Below the pieces are notes generated by a model that was not told the DNA's origin, did no database searches, and saw only the letters and a list, made by a program, of their open reading frames with translations. A stretch of DNA of 64,000 nt from Deefgea tanakiae (GTDB lineage Bacteria > Pseudomonadota > Gammaproteobacteria > Burkholderiales > Chitinibacteraceae): NCBI RefSeq assembly GCF_019665765.1, contig NZ_CP081150.1, forward strand, positions 186,001-250,000, written 5' to 3'. Every line of letters starts with the position of its first letter. Position 1 is the first letter of the stretch. The position numbers and the translations under genes are program-made. Below are positions 18,016 to 27,109 of the stretch, in pieces.

Positions 18016-18759
18016 ATGAGTTTGCAGGGTAAAGTAGCTTTGGTAACGGGCGCATCGCGCGGGATTGGTCAGGCGATTGCTTTGGAATTGGCTGCGCAAG
18101 GCGCAACGGTCATTGGTACGGCGACCAGCGATTCAGGCGCCGCAGCGATTGCAGAATACCTGCAAGCCGCGGGCGCGACGGGTTCAGGCTTGCGTTTGCA
18201 AGTGACTGAAGACGGTGCGTGCGAAGCGATTGTGGCGCAGATTGAAAAAGATTTTGGCCCGATTGCGATCTTGGTGAATAACGCCGGTATCACGCGCGAC
18301 AATTTGCTGATGCGGATGAAGGACGAAGACTGGGATGCCATCATGGATACCAATCTGAAGCCTGTGTACAAATTATCTAAAGCCGTGATGCGCAATATGA
18401 TGAAAGCGCGCTGGGGCCGGATTATTAATATCGCTTCAGTCGTTGGCGCAACGGGCAATGCAGGGCAAACCAATTACTCGGCAGCGAAAGCGGCTTTATT
18501 TGGCTTTACCAAATCATTGGCTAAAGAAATCGGTAGCCGTGGCGTGACTGTGAATGCGGTTGCCCCCGGCTTTATTGATACCGATATGACCAAAGGCTTG
18601 CCGGATGAGCAAAAAGCGCAATTAGTGGCAAATATTGCGCTGGGCCGTTTGGGCGATCCAAAAGATATCGCTGACGCGGTGGGCTTTTTGGCTTCAGATA
18701 AGGCCGGTTACATTACTGGCAACACCATTCATGTGAACGGTGGCATGTTTATGAATTAA
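18016..18759 (+). CDS. fabG: 3-oxoacyl-ACP reductase
   Basis: NADPH-dependent reduction of beta-ketoacyl-ACP. 247 aa, short-chain dehydrogenase fold. Nucleotide loop TGASRGIG, NNAGIT, and the catalytic Ser (NIASVVG), Tyr and Lys (NYSAAKA) are all present. It ends with the usual HVNGGMFMN. The ribosome-binding site AGGAG is 6-8 bp before the ATG. Confidence 0.97.
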   Translation: MSLQGKVALVTGASRGIGQAIALELAAQGATVIGTATSDSGAAAIAEYLQAAGATGSGLRLQVTEDGACEAIVAQIEKDFGPIAILVNNAGITRDNLLMRMKDEDWDAIMDTNLKPVYKLSKAVMRNMMKARWGRIINIASVVGATGNAGQTNYSAAKAALFGFTKSLAKEIGSRGVTVNAVAPGFIDTDMTKGLPDEQKAQLVANIALGRLGDPKDIADAVGFLASDKAGYITGNTIHVNGGMFMN

Positions 18760-18823
18760 TCGGCTGACAAGCGGCAAAGCCGCATGTTGACTGGATTAGT
18801 CTGATTTTTTTGCTTTGATTTGC

Positions 18824-18850
18824 TTGTACATTTTGTACAATTTGTACAAG
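18824..18850 (+). promoter_or_regulatory. Triple 9-bp TTGTACA repeat upstream of acpP
   Basis: Three head-to-tail 9-mers (TTGTACATT, TTGTACAAT, TTGTACAAG), each with a palindromic TGTACA core, precede the probable -10 hexamer TAGAAT (18888-18893) of acpP. The arrangement looks like a multi-site operator or activator platform; the regulator is unknown. Confidence 0.5.
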
Positions 18851-18945
18851 AAAACCCTAAAACCTGTTTGCAACGCCGTTTTTTTGGTAGAATGCGAACG
18901 TTTTTTTCGAACATTAAGCTAATAAAGGCTTGGGAATATACATCC

Positions 18946-19185
18946 ATGGAAAACCTAGAACAACGCGTGAAGAAGATCGTTGCTGAGCAACTCGGCGTGC
19001 CAGAAACTGACGTTAAGATTGATTCATCATTCGTAAACGACCTCGGCGCCGACTCACTCGACACCGTTGAACTCGTTATGGCACTTGAAGAAGAATTCGA
19101 GTGCGAAATCCCTGACGAAGATGCAGAAAAGATCACTACAGTTCAGCAAGCTGTTGACTATGTGTCAGCTCACCTGAGCAAGTAA
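18946..19185 (+). CDS. acpP: Acyl carrier protein
   Basis: 79 aa, acidic. Carries acyl chains on the 4'-phosphopantetheine attached to the Ser of GADSLDTVE. The ATG at 18946 gives [18 protein letters not shown]; a longer in-frame start at 18820 lies inside the repeat and promoter region and is rejected. It has its own terminator, so a separate strong acpP transcript is likely. Confidence 0.97.
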   Translation: MENLEQRVKKIVAEQLGVPETDVKIDSSFVNDLGADSLDTVELVMALEEEFECEIPDEDAEKITTVQQAVDYVSAHLSK

Positions 19186-19197
19186 TTCAGTACGTCC

Positions 19198-19240
19198 CGA
19201 CCTCCGTTGCGGCACGCTTGTGTCGTCGCGGGGGTTTTTT
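19198..19240 (+). terminator. Terminator after acpP
   Basis: ACCTCCG pairs with CGGGGGT (one G-T wobble) around an interior that also pairs partly, followed by TTTTTT. Confidence 0.8.
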
Positions 19241-19309
19241 CATATTTAGCCCGATGAAAGAATAGGATGCGCTCGCCTTTGCTGAGCGAACTTAATTTCA
19301 TCGGTGCCG

Positions 19310-19388
19310 CCGGGAATGCCCGGTATTTATATTTGATACGGCTGGGAATACCCAGCTGCTTATTATATACGGCCGGGTGTGCCCGGCC
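19310..19388 (+). promoter_or_regulatory. Three phased hairpins in the fabF leader
   Basis: Hairpin 1 is CCGGG-AATG-CCCGG (19310-19323), hairpin 2 is GCTGGG-AATA-CCCAGC (19341-19356) and hairpin 3 is GGCCGGG-TGTG-CCCGGCC (19371-19388). Starts are 31 and 30 bp apart, stems grow from 5 to 6 to 7 bp, and all loops are 4 nt. The last one ends seven bases before the fabF ribosome-binding site. Confidence 0.65.
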
Positions 19389-19405
19389 TTCAGCGGAGTT
19401 ACCCC

Positions 19406-20647
19406 GTGTCTAAACGCAGAGTAGTTGTCACCGGCTTGGGCCAAGTTTCCCCAGTTGGCAATGATGTTGCCACTGGCTGGGCCAACCTGCTAGCTGGTCA
19501 ATCCGGCATTGATTTAATCACTCGCTTTGACCCGAGTGATATGGGTTGCCATGTTGCAGGTCAAGTGAAAGATTTCGACGTTTCACAATACGTGAACCCA
19601 AAAGACGCACGCCGTATGGATGACTTCATCCATTACGGCATTGCTGCGGCGATGCAAGCAATTAGCGATGCAGGTTTGGATGAGATTACTGATCTCGATA
19701 AAACCCGCGTTGGCGTGAATATCGGTTCGGGTATTGGTGGTTTGCAATTGATTGAGCAAACCAATGCAGCCTACATCGAAGGCGGTACGCGCAAAATCGG
19801 CCCGTTCTTTATTCCTGGCTCATTGATCAATATGATCGCTGGTCACGTATCCATTATGAAAGGCTATCAAGGCCCAAGTTATGGCATCGTTTCGGCGTGT
19901 ACCACGGGTGCGCACAGCATTGGTGATGCTGCGCGGATTATCCAATATGGCGATGCCGATGTGATGATTGCTGGCGGTGCTGAAGGCACGATTTGCAAAA
20001 TGGCAATCGGTGGCTTTGGCGCGATGAAAGCCTTGTCGACGCGTAACGACGATCCAAAAACAGCTTCACGTCCGTGGGATAAAGGCCGTGATGGTTTCGT
20101 GATGGGCGAAGGCGCGGGTGTTTTGGTGCTCGAAGAGTACGAACACGCTAAAAAACGCGGCGCAACGATTTACGCTGAACTTGCTGGCTTCGGCATGAGT
20201 TCCGACGCACATCACATCACTGCGCCAAGCGCCGAAGGCCCAGCGCGTGGCGTAGCGAACGCACTGCGTGATGCTGGCGTCAATCCAGATCAAGTGCAAT
20301 ACGTGAACGCACACGGTACTTCAACGCCATTGGGTGATGCGAACGAAACCAATGCATTGAAAATTGCCTTTGGCGATCACGCTAAGAAATTAGTCGTTAA
20401 CTCAACGAAATCAATGACCGGCCATTTGTTGGGCGGCGCGGGGGGTGTTGAAGCGATTTACTCGATCTTGGCGCTGCACAATCAAGTGTCGCCACCGACA
20501 ATTAACTTGCACGAGCAAGATTTTGAGTCAGGCTGCGATCTAGATTATTGCGCCAATACTGCGCGTGATATGAAGATCGATGTTGCGATCTCCAATTCAT
20601 TCGGCTTTGGCGGCACCAACGGTACGCTGGTGTTTAAGAAAGTCTAA
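19406..20647 (+). CDS. fabF: Beta-ketoacyl-ACP synthase II
   Basis: Elongating condensing enzyme. 413 aa from the GTG at 19406, giving [22 protein letters not shown] lies 8 bp upstream. An earlier in-frame ATG at 19379 would fall inside the third leader hairpin. The active-site Cys is in [11 protein letters not shown], with histidines in [11 protein letters not shown] and [11 protein letters not shown]. Ends [15 protein letters not shown]. Confidence 0.96.
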   Translation: MSKRRVVVTGLGQVSPVGNDVATGWANLLAGQSGIDLITRFDPSDMGCHVAGQVKDFDVSQYVNPKDARRMDDFIHYGIAAAMQAISDAGLDEITDLDKTRVGVNIGSGIGGLQLIEQTNAAYIEGGTRKIGPFFIPGSLINMIAGHVSIMKGYQGPSYGIVSACTTGAHSIGDAARIIQYGDADVMIAGGAEGTICKMAIGGFGAMKALSTRNDDPKTASRPWDKGRDGFVMGEGAGVLVLEEYEHAKKRGATIYAELAGFGMSSDAHHITAPSAEGPARGVANALRDAGVNPDQVQYVNAHGTSTPLGDANETNALKIAFGDHAKKLVVNSTKSMTGHLLGGAGGVEAIYSILALHNQVSPPTINLHEQDFESGCDLDYCANTARDMKIDVAISNSFGFGGTNGTLVFKKV

Positions 20648-20667
20648 GTTGAGTAGCTCAATTGAGA

Positions 20668-20691
20668 AAGCCACCTTCGGGTGGCTTTTTT
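20668..20691 (+). terminator. Terminator of fabF
   Basis: AAAGCCACC-TTCG-GGTGGCTTT followed by T; stable UUCG-type tetraloop. Confidence 0.93.
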
Positions 20692-20694
20692 GTA

Positions 20695-20741
20695 GGTATT
20701 GCTTTCAGTGTGATGATTTGTAATATCTAGGGTTGTATACC
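20695..20741. repeat. 47-bp palindromic repeat, copy 5
   Basis: Ends GGTAT and ATACC. It begins 4 bp after the fabF terminator. Interior pairing is poor. Confidence 0.6.
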
Positions 20742-20945
20742 ATAAGGGTTCTGCTAGCTGTTGTAGCTTTGGGTATTTGCAGAATCAACTGGCTGCAAAT
20801 TGAAGCACTGCTGATATGATTTGTTGAGGGGCTGAGTTCTGCCATAAACGGACGCTTTTTCTACTGCTGTGGAGTTTCGTGCAATAGTCCTTGCTTGTTT
20901 GATATTGCAGAAATGCTCAGTGTTTACAATTTCAAAGGGCCTGAA

Positions 20946-21233
20946 ATGTCGACTTTTCAATTTTACAAAAGAACAATCGAGTCACAGAGTGAGATTCGAA
21001 ATTTATGCGTTGAAGAAGAAGATGATTTTCTTACGCGTAGAGAGAAGTTGCTGGCTCAGGGTTTTGAAGTGGTTGGCTGGCTGATTTATGCCCCGAACGA
21101 AGAAGTAGCAATTGCTCGTTTTAATGATGAAATGAAAAATCCACTAACAGAAAGCATTATTACCCCTGGTCACGATTTTACCGATTACATTTACAAAAAA
21201 TTGAAATCGATAGGCGGCAAGAAGAAATTGTAA
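20946..21233 (+). CDS. Small hypothetical protein
   Basis: 95 aa from the ATG at 20946 (MSTFQFYKRTIESQSEIRNL), which has AAGGG 7 bp upstream. Charged, with an acidic run EEEDDF and a Lys-rich C-terminus (IGGKKKL). No signal peptide, membrane segment or motif I recognise. The segment GFEVVGWLIYAP is the only hydrophobic stretch. Monocistronic, convergent with the lipocalin gene. Function unknown. Confidence 0.65.
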   Translation: MSTFQFYKRTIESQSEIRNLCVEEEDDFLTRREKLLAQGFEVVGWLIYAPNEEVAIARFNDEMKNPLTESIITPGHDFTDYIYKKLKSIGGKKKL

Positions 21234-21293
21234 TTAGCCTACTTTGGGTCGAAAGCCGCAATTCGCCTTGACCCATTTCATCTCGTACGAAAA

Positions 21294-21815
21294 TCACTGC
21301 GCTGATTTCAACTCGCTCATCATGAGTTTTGTTAAATCAAACCCCTGAGCTACGGCGCTGGTTTTGGCTGCGGCTAGATCGTTTGGCGCCATGGTTTCGC
21401 TGCGCGATAAAATCCATAAATATTTGCGGTTTGGGTTGCCGACGACGGCCCAGCGGTATTCAGGGTCGAGGCCAATAATCCAATAGTCGGCGCGGAAGGG
21501 CCAAAAAAAGCTGACTTTGAGTTGGGCATTGCCCGTGTTTTCTACGACGCTGGCACTGCCTTCGGCTTGATCAAATTCACCCTCTTTGGTGCGACAACGG
21601 TTAATGACTTTGATTTTGCCATTGTCCATTTTGCTGTAATTGGCGGTGATATCACCCACGCATTGATTTTGGAAATACATGGGGAAGCGCGCAATTTCAT
21701 GCCAAGTGCCGACATAGCGCGCTAAATCAACTTGAGGTACGGATTGCACTGGTGGCAGGTCTGCTGCCATCAATGATTGGCTGGCGAGCAGGGCGGTGAT
21801 GAAAAGTCGTTTCAT
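21294..21815 (-). CDS. Periplasmic lipocalin (Blc-like)
   Basis: 173 aa with a signal peptide (MKRLFITALLASQSLMAAD). The lipocalin signature GTWHEIARFPMYFQ and the Blc-type strand YWIIGLDPEYRW followed by NPNRKYLWILSR are clear. Blc-family lipocalins bind lysophospholipids or fatty acids at the outer membrane. The usual lipobox cysteine is absent, so this one should be soluble in the periplasm rather than lipid-anchored. Divergent from pabB by 50 bp. Confidence 0.92.
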   Translation of the reverse strand: MKRLFITALLASQSLMAADLPPVQSVPQVDLARYVGTWHEIARFPMYFQNQCVGDITANYSKMDNGKIKVINRCRTKEGEFDQAEGSASVVENTGNAQLKVSFFWPFRADYWIIGLDPEYRWAVVGNPNRKYLWILSRSETMAPNDLAAAKTSAVAQGFDLTKLMMSELKSAQ

Positions 21816-21866
21816 TAGCGGTCTTCTCTACTGTGAGTTGGCAGCGCTCTTGCTACAATAGCGCCT

Positions 21867-23189
21867 ATGCCTGAATTTAACTATTTTACTGCCGATTTGC
21901 CCCAAGCGCCGGATTTACTCGCGCTGGCGGCTCAAGCTCCTGAGCAATTTCCTGCGCTGTTGCAGTCGTCGCAAACGCAAGGCTGGGATATTTTATTTGC
22001 CTTGCCGACAGAGACTCGCCTGTATGCGGCGGGCGATGGCGCACGATTGGTGCGGGATTTAGCGGAGCTAGCAACCCACGCCGAATCAGCGCCGGGCGAT
22101 AATAATCTGCCCTTTTATGGAGGCTGGATATTCTATGCGGGGTATGAGCTGCTAGAGATTTTTGAACCTAGTGTTCAGGCTCGTACAATGGGGGAGTATA
22201 TCGACTTTCCTTTGGGCGCTTTAGTCCGTTGCCCTGCTGCTATTTTATTTGAGCGTGAAACACAAACTACAACCTTGTTGGCTGAAACCGCAGATCAGCT
22301 CGCCCAGTTACAAGCCTTGCTGACCAACACGCCCGCATGGCAAGCGCAGCCTTTGCAAGTTGCGCGGATTTCCGAAGATGAGCCGCAGCAATTTCTCGAC
22401 GGTGTCGCGCGCGCCAAGCAGTACATCGTCGACGGCGATGTATTTCAAGTGAATTTATCGCGTGGCTGGGATGTATCGCTTGCGCAAGGCACTGCGACCG
22501 ATGTGTATGCCGCGCTACGCATTGCCAATCCCGCGCCGTTCTCGGCCTATTTGGACTTGGGCGCGGCGGGGCAAATAGTGAGTTCTTCGCCCGAGCGCTT
22601 GGTGCAAGTCAAAGACGGTGTCGTGCAAACACGCCCGATTGCAGGGACTTTTGCGCGTTCACTCGATCCGATTGAGGATGAAAAGCTCAAACAACGCTTG
22701 CTCGATACGCCCAAAGAGCGGGCCGAGCACATTATGCTGGTCGATTTAGAGCGCAATGACTTGGGGCGAATTGCCGTGCCTGGAACCGTGAAAGTCGACG
22801 AACTCATGGCGGTGGCAACGTATTCCTTTGTCCATCATATCGAATCGAATATTCGCGCCGTCCTGCGCGACGGTTTGAATACGGCCGATGTATTGCGGGC
22901 GTTATTTCCGGGCGGCACGATTACCGGCTGCCCTAAAGTGCGTTGCATGCAGATCATCCGCGAGCTCGAAGACCGCCCGCGGCTGGCCTACACCGGCAGC
23001 TTGGGCTACATCAATCGAGACGGTAGTATGGATAGCAATATTTTAATTCGGACTTTTGTGCAGCGTGGCGACCAGTTGTATTTCCGTGCTGGCGCTGGTG
23101 TCGTGGCTGATTCAGATGCTGAACGCGAATTGCAAGAAACGCGGCATAAAGCGCGTGGGCTGTTGCGAGCCTTGGGAGTGCAGGGCTAA
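21867..23189 (+). CDS. pabB: Aminodeoxychorismate synthase component I
   Basis: Makes 4-amino-4-deoxychorismate for folate synthesis. 440 aa. The chorismate-binding core includes QVNLSRG, SSSPERLV, TRPIAGTFAR, HIMLVDLERNDLGR, GTITGCPKVRCMQ and GSMDSNILIRTF. PIAGT and the immediate partner pabC favour PabB over TrpE. The pabB stop overlaps the pabC start (TAATG). The glutaminase partner PabA is not in this window. Confidence 0.93.
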   Translation: MPEFNYFTADLPQAPDLLALAAQAPEQFPALLQSSQTQGWDILFALPTETRLYAAGDGARLVRDLAELATHAESAPGDNNLPFYGGWIFYAGYELLEIFEPSVQARTMGEYIDFPLGALVRCPAAILFERETQTTTLLAETADQLAQLQALLTNTPAWQAQPLQVARISEDEPQQFLDGVARAKQYIVDGDVFQVNLSRGWDVSLAQGTATDVYAALRIANPAPFSAYLDLGAAGQIVSSSPERLVQVKDGVVQTRPIAGTFARSLDPIEDEKLKQRLLDTPKERAEHIMLVDLERNDLGRIAVPGTVKVDELMAVATYSFVHHIESNIRAVLRDGLNTADVLRALFPGGTITGCPKVRCMQIIRELEDRPRLAYTGSLGYINRDGSMDSNILIRTFVQRGDQLYFRAGAGVVADSDAERELQETRHKARGLLRALGVQG

Positions 23190-23995
23190 TGCGCTTAGTG
23201 AATGGGGCTTCGAGCGACAGTTTGAATTTAAGTGACCGCGCAATTCAATTTGGCGATGGCGTTTTTCGGACGATGAAAGTGACAGCGGGTCAGATTGAAT
23301 TTTGGTCGCAACATTATGCCAAACTCGCCAGTGATTGCGCGCGCTTGGGGATTGTCGCGCCGAGCGAGGCGATCTTGTTGGCAGAGATTGCCCAACTGGC
23401 ACCTGTTGATCACAGTATTAAAATCATCGTTACGCGTGGTGAATCGGCGCGCGGCTATATGATGCCTGCCGATATCGTGCCCAATCGCATCGTTCAGCGC
23501 GCCGCTTTGCCACTCTATGCATCCAATTTATATACCGAAGGGGCGGTGCTGCGAGTTTGTGAAACCCAAGCTAGTTGGCAGCCCGCGCTGGCTGGAGTGA
23601 AACATCTCAATCGACTCGAAAACGTGTTGGCACGGCGCGAGTGGTCGGATCCTGCCATTTTTGATGGTTTAATGCTCGATCGAGATGGCTTCGTCATTGA
23701 AGGGGTGATGAGTAATGTCTTTGCTCTTATCAATGGCGTTTGGTCTACACCCAAATTAGACTGCTCGGGTGTAGCTGGGGTATATCGCGATATGCTATTA
23801 AATATGAATGCTTGTGATGATATACATGCGATTGAATGTGATTTGAAATTGGTTGATCTTTTTGCCGCCGATGCGATCTTTGTTTGTAATAGCTTGGCGG
23901 GATGTGTACCGGTTAGAGCCATTGAGCAGCACCGTTTTCCTTTAAAACCGAGATTGATCAATCAACTGCAGCAAGCATTGAGGCAAGTGAGATGA
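23189..23995 (+). CDS. pabC: Aminodeoxychorismate lyase
   Basis: PLP enzyme of the branched-chain aminotransferase fold; releases pyruvate to give p-aminobenzoate. 268 aa, normal for PabC. Recognisable segments: SDRAIQFGDGVFRTM, IIVTRGESARGYM, the PLP lysine in GVKHLNRLENVLARRE, EGVMSNVFA and CNSLAGCVPV. It overlaps pabB by one base and the next small gene by four. Confidence 0.93.
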   Translation: MRLVNGASSDSLNLSDRAIQFGDGVFRTMKVTAGQIEFWSQHYAKLASDCARLGIVAPSEAILLAEIAQLAPVDHSIKIIVTRGESARGYMMPADIVPNRIVQRAALPLYASNLYTEGAVLRVCETQASWQPALAGVKHLNRLENVLARREWSDPAIFDGLMLDRDGFVIEGVMSNVFALINGVWSTPKLDCSGVAGVYRDMLLNMNACDDIHAIECDLKLVDLFAADAIFVCNSLAGCVPVRAIEQHRFPLKPRLINQLQQALRQVR

Positions 23996-24249
23996 AGTTT
24001 AATTTATTAATGGTCTGCATGCTCTTAGCCGGAGTGGTGCAAGCGCAAGAGTATTACCAAGGTAGCCCTGAAAAATTAGCCGCGCTAGAAGCGCAGCGCT
24101 GCGCCAAAATCAGTAAAGAGCAACGTTTGATCCAGCGCCGTTTAACGGGTAATAACCAGCCTTACGATATTAGAAAAATGCAGGATAAACTGAAAATTTT
24201 GCAGGCCGATTATACAAAATACTGCGCACCAAAACCGTCCCCTCAGTAG
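23992..24249 (+). CDS. Small secreted protein, hypothetical
   Basis: 85 aa with a clear signal peptide (MKFNLLMVCMLLAGVVQAQ). The mature part is charged and contains two cysteines (QRCAKISK and KYCAPK) that could form a disulphide in the periplasm. Helical, possibly coiled coil. The start overlaps the pabC stop (ATGA), so it is translated with the pab operon. Not recognised. Confidence 0.72.
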   Translation: MKFNLLMVCMLLAGVVQAQEYYQGSPEKLAALEAQRCAKISKEQRLIQRRLTGNNQPYDIRKMQDKLKILQADYTKYCAPKPSPQ

Positions 24250-24341
24250 ACTATTGTCCTTGATTTTTCTGCAATAAAGCCCCCGTTTTAGCAAAATCAG
24301 TCTATAGATGAAGGGTGATACTGCGGTACTGGAGAGAAATC

Positions 24342-25220
24342 ATGGATGCTGGATTAGCAAATCGACTCGTTGAACTATTAGGCGAAAAGAATACCCCTAA
24401 ATTACTGATTCTCAATTATCCACGGATTGCTGAACGAATTGCGCAAATGTGGGGTCGGGAAACCTTAGTCGCGTTTTTAAACGATTTGCTGTTTGATAGT
24501 CGTGGCGATCGAGCAGGGTTTCCTCCGGATGTTGCCCACGAGCTTTTTATTGTTCAGCGTGAACACGATAATGCGATGGGCATCGGCAGTGAGGCGGCTA
24601 TTTGGGGTTATGAGGAAGCAGTGCGCACAGCTGCAATTCATCTCAGTGAATTTGATTTTCCCACTTTTTTAGAGGCTGCCAAGCAGGGTAGGATTGAGGT
24701 TTTGCAGGAGCAATTGCAAGGCGGCGTTCATATTGATGAGCCAGATGCGGATGGTTTAACTGCGCTATGGTGGGCGGTCTATTATGGGCATTTCACGGCA
24801 GCAGAGCTATTGCTGCAAAATGGTGCGCGCGCGAGTACTTCCGATCATCAGGGCCGGCAAATCGTGCATTTGTTTGCAGCGGGTGATCATTGCAATGGCC
24901 TGAATTTATTGTTGCGCTTTGGGGTTCGTTTGAATGTGGTAGATCATTCTGGTTTCACGCCGCTGATGGCTGCGGCAGCTAAGGGGCGCATCAGCGCTGC
25001 CGCCTTGCTGCTCGAAAATGGCTTGGAAGTCACTGCGCAAGATAATTCCGGTAAAACAGCATTGCACTATGCAGCCAAAGAGGGGCATCGACGCATGGTT
25101 GAATTGTTACTTAGTCATGGTGCTGATGCACATTTTCAGGATCATCATGGCCAATCCGCTTATGAGGTCGCGATGCTCCATCCTGATTCGGGCAAGCTAA
25201 AGCTTTTATTTGATTTGTGA
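24342..25220 (+). CDS. Ankyrin-repeat protein
   Basis: 292 aa from the ATG at 24342, which has GGAGAG 6 bp upstream. The N-terminal ~105 residues are an unrecognised helical domain (MDAGLANRLVELLGEKNTP). Residues ~110-285 hold about five ankyrin repeats, with consensus pieces such as DGLTALWWAVYYGHFTAAEL, GFTPLMAAAAKGR and GKTALHYAAKEGHRRMVELL. No export signal, so probably an intracellular protein-binding module. Partner unknown. Confidence 0.87.
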   Translation: MDAGLANRLVELLGEKNTPKLLILNYPRIAERIAQMWGRETLVAFLNDLLFDSRGDRAGFPPDVAHELFIVQREHDNAMGIGSEAAIWGYEEAVRTAAIHLSEFDFPTFLEAAKQGRIEVLQEQLQGGVHIDEPDADGLTALWWAVYYGHFTAAELLLQNGARASTSDHQGRQIVHLFAAGDHCNGLNLLLRFGVRLNVVDHSGFTPLMAAAAKGRISAAALLLENGLEVTAQDNSGKTALHYAAKEGHRRMVELLLSHGADAHFQDHHGQSAYEVAMLHPDSGKLKLLFDL

Positions 25221-25505
25221 TGAATATGAGGTTGCTTGGCTGTTGTTACAGCCAATGAGTCATTGCAGAAAATAGTGCTTTAGGCTGCCGTCATAGGATT
25301 TTGATATACCTACAATTGATGCATAAAATGCACAATATCCGCCGTACTTCTCGTTTTTTTCTGTTCAATTTCGATTAATTCATTCCGTTCTAACCCTCGC
25401 AAAATAAGGGCTTGCTGATGCAAGTCCTTGTTTGCCAAAGATTTAGTTTGTTGTTTTGCCAAAAATTAGGCACAATGCGCCATCTTTGTAAGGAACAGGA
25501 TCGGC

Positions 25506-26963
25506 ATGAAGAAATTCTTGATTGCGCTCTCGGCGTGCGTACTTTTGGGCTGTGGCGACTATTCGTCGCAAGCACAACGTGTATTACCATGGGCGGAGTC
25601 CAAAGAATTAACCGTGCTGGTGCAAAACGGCCCAACGACATTGTATGTCGATGCAGAAGGGCGTTATGCAGGTCTTGAATACGACCTTGTCACCCGATTT
25701 GCTGAACTGAATGATCTAAAAGTTCGCTTCATTATGGTGGGCACTTATGCTGAGGTTGTGCAGCGTCTCAAGCAAAATGAAGCGCATTTGGCTGTAGGCG
25801 TGCATCGCGGCGTGGATGGTGAAGGTTTGCTGTTTGGCCCCGCTTATCAAAATGTGACGCCGGTTTTGGTCTATGCCGCAGCGCGTAGTGAAGCGGATGT
25901 CCTTAGAGAGATTCAGCAAGGCCACGCGCCATTAAGTACTTTGCCGCAATACCTCGATTCGCTCAGTCAACAAAAAGCCAAGTACCCTAGCTTGCAAATC
26001 AATGCGGTCGAACACGCTGATAATGAAGACCTCATTGAGCAAGTCTCAACCGGTAAATTGGCCTACGCTGTTGTTGATTCTCATGCGGCCGATGTCGCGC
26101 AAAATTATTATCCGAATGTTGCCATTTCAAAGTCATTTGCCGATAACACCCAGCAATTGTCTTGGGCGGTACGTGATGAAGACCCACAATTGCGCACGAT
26201 GGCTTCAGCTTATTTCCGCCAGGTGATGGCGGAGGGATCGCTCAGCCGTTTGCAAGATCGTTACTATGGGCACGTCAATCGCGTTGATACTTTGGATGCC
26301 CTCACTTATCTTGGCCGGATCAAATCTACGCTACCCAAATTCAGAGCGACCTTTTTACAAGCCGAAGCCGAAACAGGCATCGATTGGCGTCTGCTTGCTG
26401 CGTTGGCCTATCAAGAGTCGCATTGGGATAACGAATCGATTTCGCCCACCGGTGTGCGCGGCATTATGATGCTGACCAACGATACGGCGTCTTTGCTCGG
26501 TGTTGACCGCTTAAACCCGCGAGAAAGCATCCTAGGTGGTGCGCGTTATGTGCAAATGATGCGCAAAGGGATTCCAGAAACGGTGCCAGAGCCTGATCGT
26601 ACCTGGCAGGCGCTGGCTGCCTACAATATCGGCCTAGGTCACGTTGAAGACGCACGGACTTTGGCGCTGCGTTTAAATATCAATCCCGATAGTTGGACGG
26701 ATTTAAAAGGTGTATTGCCGCTACTCAGAAAGCCTGAGCATTTTAGTACGCTTAAATATGGCTATGCGCGCGGTGGCGCTCCAGTGATTTATGTGGAAAG
26801 ACTAAAATCCTATTACGATATTTTGGTACGCTTCGAACGACCGAGCAAAGTCACTTTGCCGGAGTTTTCCAACACCGTTGTCGTGCACAATCCGGGCAAT
26901 CTAACCTTGGATATCAATAGCAAGCTCAATATCGAGAAGCCCAAGCGTTTGGCGTCTTTATGA
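25506..26963 (+). CDS. mltF: Membrane-bound lytic murein transglycosylase F
   Basis: Outer-membrane lipoprotein that cleaves peptidoglycan glycan strands. 485 aa. The lipobox LLGC places the lipidated Cys at 16. Residues ~35-265 are a periplasmic solute-binding (SBP_bac_3) domain, and ~275-400 a lytic transglycosylase domain with catalytic Glu304 in AYQESHWD and the following SPTGVRGIMMLT motif, then LAAYNIGLGHV. The domain order SBP-SLT is diagnostic of MltF. A 47-bp palindrome lies just after the stop. Confidence 0.95.
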   Translation: MKKFLIALSACVLLGCGDYSSQAQRVLPWAESKELTVLVQNGPTTLYVDAEGRYAGLEYDLVTRFAELNDLKVRFIMVGTYAEVVQRLKQNEAHLAVGVHRGVDGEGLLFGPAYQNVTPVLVYAAARSEADVLREIQQGHAPLSTLPQYLDSLSQQKAKYPSLQINAVEHADNEDLIEQVSTGKLAYAVVDSHAADVAQNYYPNVAISKSFADNTQQLSWAVRDEDPQLRTMASAYFRQVMAEGSLSRLQDRYYGHVNRVDTLDALTYLGRIKSTLPKFRATFLQAEAETGIDWRLLAALAYQESHWDNESISPTGVRGIMMLTNDTASLLGVDRLNPRESILGGARYVQMMRKGIPETVPEPDRTWQALAAYNIGLGHVEDARTLALRLNINPDSWTDLKGVLPLLRKPEHFSTLKYGYARGGAPVIYVERLKSYYDILVRFERPSKVTLPEFSNTVVVHNPGNLTLDINSKLNIEKPKRLASL

Positions 26964-26970
26964 TTTGATG

Positions 26971-27017
26971 GGTATTTGCTTCTAGTTATTAATTGACAAT
27001 GGCTAGCGTTAAATACC
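26971..27017. repeat. 47-bp palindromic repeat, copy 6
   Basis: Begins GGTATTTGC, ends AAATACC, with inner arms AGTTATT / AATGGCT pairing through two G-T wobbles. It starts 7 bp after the mltF stop. Confidence 0.75.
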
Positions 27018-27109
27018 TAGCCTCATTGTTTTTGCTTCAATTGTGATCCACAGCGCGGCTGCGCATTTCTAGTACAATAGCGGTTTTGCTATTCGCCGGA
27101 TTTGTCGCT

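Noticed and set aside
19310-19388. CRISPR-like spacing of the three hairpins (30-31 bp)
   Set aside because: Only three imperfect units, repeats differ in sequence, no cas genes; better explained as leader RNA structure.
23515-23961. 148-aa minus-strand frame opposite pabC
   Set aside because: Antisense shadow of a clear pabC gene.
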